From Qipengyuania xiapuensis (GTDB lineage Bacteria; Pseudomonadota; Alphaproteobacteria; Sphingomonadales; Sphingomonadaceae): a stretch of DNA of 64,000 bases. How positions within the stretch are numbered: position 1 is the stretch's first letter; each line of letters starts with the position of its first letter. Location of the stretch: NCBI RefSeq assembly GCF_019711395.1, contig NZ_JAIGNL010000002.1:124001-188000 (forward strand). Direction: 5' to 3'. Below are positions 61,896-64,000 of this stretch, piece after piece. A program made the position numbers and the translations under genes. The notes under the pieces were generated by a model. The model worked only from the letters and a program-made list of their open reading frames with translations, was not told the DNA's origin and did not search any database.

Positions 61896-62555
61896 TTAGG
61901 ACGTCGGAATGCTTTGGCCAGTCTTTTCCCAGTCCTTGATGAAGCCTTCGAGGCCCTTGTCGGTCAGGACGTGCTTGAAAAGGCCCTTGATGACGGCGGG
62001 CGGCATGGTCGCGACATCGGCACCCAGGCGCGCGCTCTGCAGCACGTGGACGGGATTGCGGATCGAAGCGGCGAGGATCTCGGTCTGGAAGTCGTAATTG
62101 TTGTAGATCAGGCGGATATCGCCGATCAGTTCCATGCCGTCGAAGCCGTTGTCGTCGTGGCGGCCGATGAAGGGCGAGACGAAGGTCGCGCCGGCCTTGG
62201 CGGCGAGCAGTGCCTGGTTGGCCGAGAAGCACAGCGTGACATTCACCATCGTGCCGTCCGAGGTCAGCTTCTTGCAGGTCTTGAGGCCGTCGATCGTGAG
62301 CGGGACCTTGATGCAGACATTGTCCGCGATCTTCCGCAGGGTCTCGGCTTCCTTCATCATCGTCTCGTGATCGAGAGCGACGACTTCGGCGCTGACCGGG
62401 CCATCGACGAGACCGCAGATTTCCTTGGTCACTTCCATGAAGTCACGGCCCGACTTCGCGATCAGCGACGGATTGGTGGTGACGCCATCGAGCAGGCCGG
62501 TGTCGGCCATTTCCTTGATGTCGGCGATGTCGGCGGTGTCGACGAAGAATTTCAT
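61896..62555 (-). CDS. fsa: Fructose-6-phosphate aldolase / small transaldolase
   Basis: A 219-residue class I aldolase of the TalC/Fsa group. The start KFFVDTADI, the motif GVTTNPSLI and the Schiff-base lysine Lys83 (VCIKVPLT) are intact, as are [13 protein letters not shown] and the C-terminal [13 protein letters not shown]. Sequence alone does not separate fructose-6-phosphate aldolase from transaldolase activity. First gene upstream of cobT, nine bases apart, so both are likely on one transcript. Confidence 0.92.
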   Translation of the reverse strand: MKFFVDTADIADIKEMADTGLLDGVTTNPSLIAKSGRDFMEVTKEICGLVDGPVSAEVVALDHETMMKEAETLRKIADNVCIKVPLTIDGLKTCKKLTSDGTMVNVTLCFSANQALLAAKAGATFVSPFIGRHDDNGFDGMELIGDIRLIYNNYDFQTEILAASIRNPVHVLQSARLGADVATMPPAVIKGLFKHVLTDKGLEGFIKDWEKTGQSIPTS

Positions 62556-62620
62556 GGGATGCGGCTCCGGGGAAGTGCTTTCGATTCCTTCGAAGCCTTA
62601 GCGGCCCCGCGAGGGCGCGG

Positions 62621-63316
62621 CTAGAGGCGCGCGCCGGTTCCGAACACCCCGATGATCAGCGGATCGCGTGTCGCTGCCGGATCGGCACGGATCGCGGCTT
62701 CCTCGACACCGATTTCGCGCCAGATCGTGTCGTCGATCCGGCCCGCAACCCGGCCCGAGACCGTGGGGATGTCGACCCCGGTCAGCGCGGCCAATGCCTG
62801 TCCCACCAGCGGGTCCTGCGCGACGCGCATGGCGGTGCCGAGCTCGGGCACCATGGCCTCGATCAGCGAGCTGCCCATCGAGCCGCGCAGGAATGCGGTA
62901 GCCGCAGTCGGACCTCCGTTCACGAGCTCGATTGCATTACGAATGCCGATCGTCCGGACGGCTTCGGTCACCAGCGGAGCGGCGCGGTCGGCACCTTCAT
63001 AGGCGATGTCCCCGAAGGCATCGGCCAGGCGGTCCTTGAACAGCGCCGAGGTCAGGATGCTCGACAGCACCCCGCCCCGCGCGCCCAGCAGGCTTTCGAG
63101 GCCGACGGTGGCGACCTGTTCGTCCCAGAAACCGTCCGGCTGGAGCATGCGTGCAAAGGCACGCTCGCTCGACAGGAAAAGGATGCGCTGGACGGCATCG
63201 GTGAGGCTGAAGCCGGGCAGGCCCGTACAGCCGGGGAGCGCCAGTGCCGCGCCGCCGAGGCCGATGCCGCCTAGGAAGGCCCTACGGCCGGTGGGCTTCG
63301 CGAGAATATCGGTCAT
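62621..63316 (-). CDS. DUF4197 family exported protein
   Basis: A 231-residue protein of the DUF4197 family, function unknown. The N-terminus combines a twin-arginine-like start (TGRRAFLGGIGLGG) with a possible lipobox (ALPGCTG), so it may be a Tat-exported lipoprotein. Family blocks are LTDAVQRILFLSSERAF and the end DPAATRDPLIIGVFG. I chose the ATG at 63316 (AGGAG eight bases upstream); an ATG at 63331 is in frame. It is divergent from priA and precedes fsa by 65 bases. Confidence 0.85.
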   Translation of the reverse strand: MTDILAKPTGRRAFLGGIGLGGAALALPGCTGLPGFSLTDAVQRILFLSSERAFARMLQPDGFWDEQVATVGLESLLGARGGVLSSILTSALFKDRLADAFGDIAYEGADRAAPLVTEAVRTIGIRNAIELVNGGPTAATAFLRGSMGSSLIEAMVPELGTAMRVAQDPLVGQALAALTGVDIPTVSGRVAGRIDDTIWREIGVEEAAIRADPAATRDPLIIGVFGTGARL

Positions 63317-63381
63317 TACTTGTCTCCTCATCAGGTCCCACCCTTGTTTTGTCGCAGTGTCGCCGCCCATATGGCCGGGCC

Positions 63382-64000
63382 ATGAACCGCGTGCGCTGCC
63401 TCGTCCTCAATGCCGCTCTCGGCCCGCTCGACTACAAGGTGCCGGACGGCATGGATGTCGGCCCGGGCTCGGTGGTAGAGTGCCCCTTGGGCCCGCGCAC
63501 CGTGATCGGGATCGTCTGGGAGGCTGAACGGCTGCCGGGGACGGACGTTCCTGCCGAAAAGCTGCGCAACCTCAGGGGCGTATACCCGATCCCGCCGCTG
63601 CCCGAACCGCTTCGGCGCCTGATCGAATGGACCGCCGACTACTATGTCGCCTCGCTCGCCAGCGTAACGCGCATGGCGCTGTCTTCGGGTGGCGCGCTGA
63701 AAGGGCCGGCGAGCATTACCGAATATCGCCTGACCGGCGGCATGCCCGAGCGCATGACACCGCAGCGGCTGGCGGCGATGGAGGCGCTGGAAGGCGAGCA
63801 GGCGACGATCCGCGAACTGGCGGGCATTGCCGGAGTGTCGGAAGGCGTGCTGCGCGGCCTCGTGAACCAAGGCGTGCTCGAACCGGTCGAGGTCGATTGC
63901 GACCGCCCCTATGACGAGGCGCGACCCGATTTCGCGCAAGTCGAGCTGAGCGACCAGCAGCGCGAGGCGGCGGACATCTTCTCCAATGCCGTACGCGAGG
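63382..64000 (+). CDS. priA: Primosomal protein N' (PriA), 3' end cut by window
   Basis: The first 206 codons of the replication-restart helicase. The N-terminal 3'-DNA-binding domain is recognisable: LDYKVPDGMDVGPGSVVECP, then VIGIVWE and LRRLIEWTADYYVASLASV. A winged-helix region follows. The helicase core begins at the very end (QVELSDQQREAADIF). No stop occurs before the window ends. The ATG at 63382 is the only start that gives the normal PriA N-terminus. It diverges from the DUF4197 gene. Confidence 0.93.
   Translation, partial: MNRVRCLVLNAALGPLDYKVPDGMDVGPGSVVECPLGPRTVIGIVWEAERLPGTDVPAEKLRNLRGVYPIPPLPEPLRRLIEWTADYYVASLASVTRMALSSGGALKGPASITEYRLTGGMPERMTPQRLAAMEALEGEQATIRELAGIAGVSEGVLRGLVNQGVLEPVEVDCDRPYDEARPDFAQVELSDQQREAADIFSNAVRE

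Overview
The window is a continuous piece of a high-GC alphaproteobacterial chromosome. It most resembles a sphingomonad of the Erythrobacter type. The grounds are a MucR/Ros zinc-finger regulator beside an alphaproteobacterial-type Fur, class II DAHP synthase, CobT, the rpmF-plsX-fabH-ihfA-merR cluster, DUF1489, a DUF721-DsbA-smc cluster, paired MAPEG proteins, and a carboxynorspermidine-type polyamine route. This placement is inferred from gene content and order. I see no rRNA, tRNA, CRISPR array, insertion sequence or prophage block. Genes are very tightly packed, no stretch above 300 bases lacks a gene, and many neighbours share ATGA or TGATG stop/start overlaps.

Layout. 0-5 kb: the 3' part of a membrane diguanylate cyclase, then a reverse-strand polyamine operon (carboxynorspermidine synthase, an NHL-repeat lipoprotein, carboxynorspermidine decarboxylase). 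5-9.4 kb: a threonine/serine dehydratase, two MAPEG proteins, thioredoxin reductase, a tyrosine phosphatase and a lone receiver protein. 9.4-16.4 kb: a reverse-strand stress-protectant run of ergothioneine genes (egtB, egtD), a membrane aspartic protease and trehalose genes (otsB, GH15, otsA). 16.4-22 kb: a second diguanylate cyclase, class II DAHP synthase and a large M16 peptidase.

22-34 kb: NfuA-like protein, nitroreductase, tsaB, rimI, mucR, fur and an acyltransferase on the plus strand. A minus-strand miaB/phoH/ybeY/corC half follows; this usually co-directional block appears inverted here. Then come cyclophilin and mgtE. 34-37 kb: an accessory patch of secreted proteins and lipoproteins, including an orphan SurA-like domain and a duplicated cupredoxin-like lipoprotein. 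37-40.4 kb: a DsbA/FrnE protein, NAD+ diphosphatase, a beta-lactamase-family hydrolase and a small membrane protein. 40.4-49.2 kb: mutY, a DUF721 protein, two DsbA paralogues (one soluble, one lipidated), smc, a methyltransferase and an M24 peptidase. 49.2-52.2 kb: merR, ihfA, fabH, plsX, rpmF.

52.4-55.8 kb: a third MAPEG protein, an MBL hydrolase, a c-type cytochrome lipoprotein, a zinc-ribbon membrane protein, and a LexA/CI-like S24 repressor facing two small unknown genes across a pair of palindromes. 55.8-64 kb: a 2-hydroxyacid dehydrogenase, a 2OG-Fe(II) oxygenase, then a six-gene reverse run (DUF4197 protein, fructose-6-phosphate aldolase, cobT, lipoprotein, nitroreductase, cysS), and the 5' part of priA cut by the window end.

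The best candidates for something undescribed are the S24 repressor with its twin palindromes and two small genes, the lipoprotein inside the polyamine operon, the orphan SurA-like secreted domain, and the duplicated cupredoxin-like lipoprotein whose second copy has lost its metal ligands.
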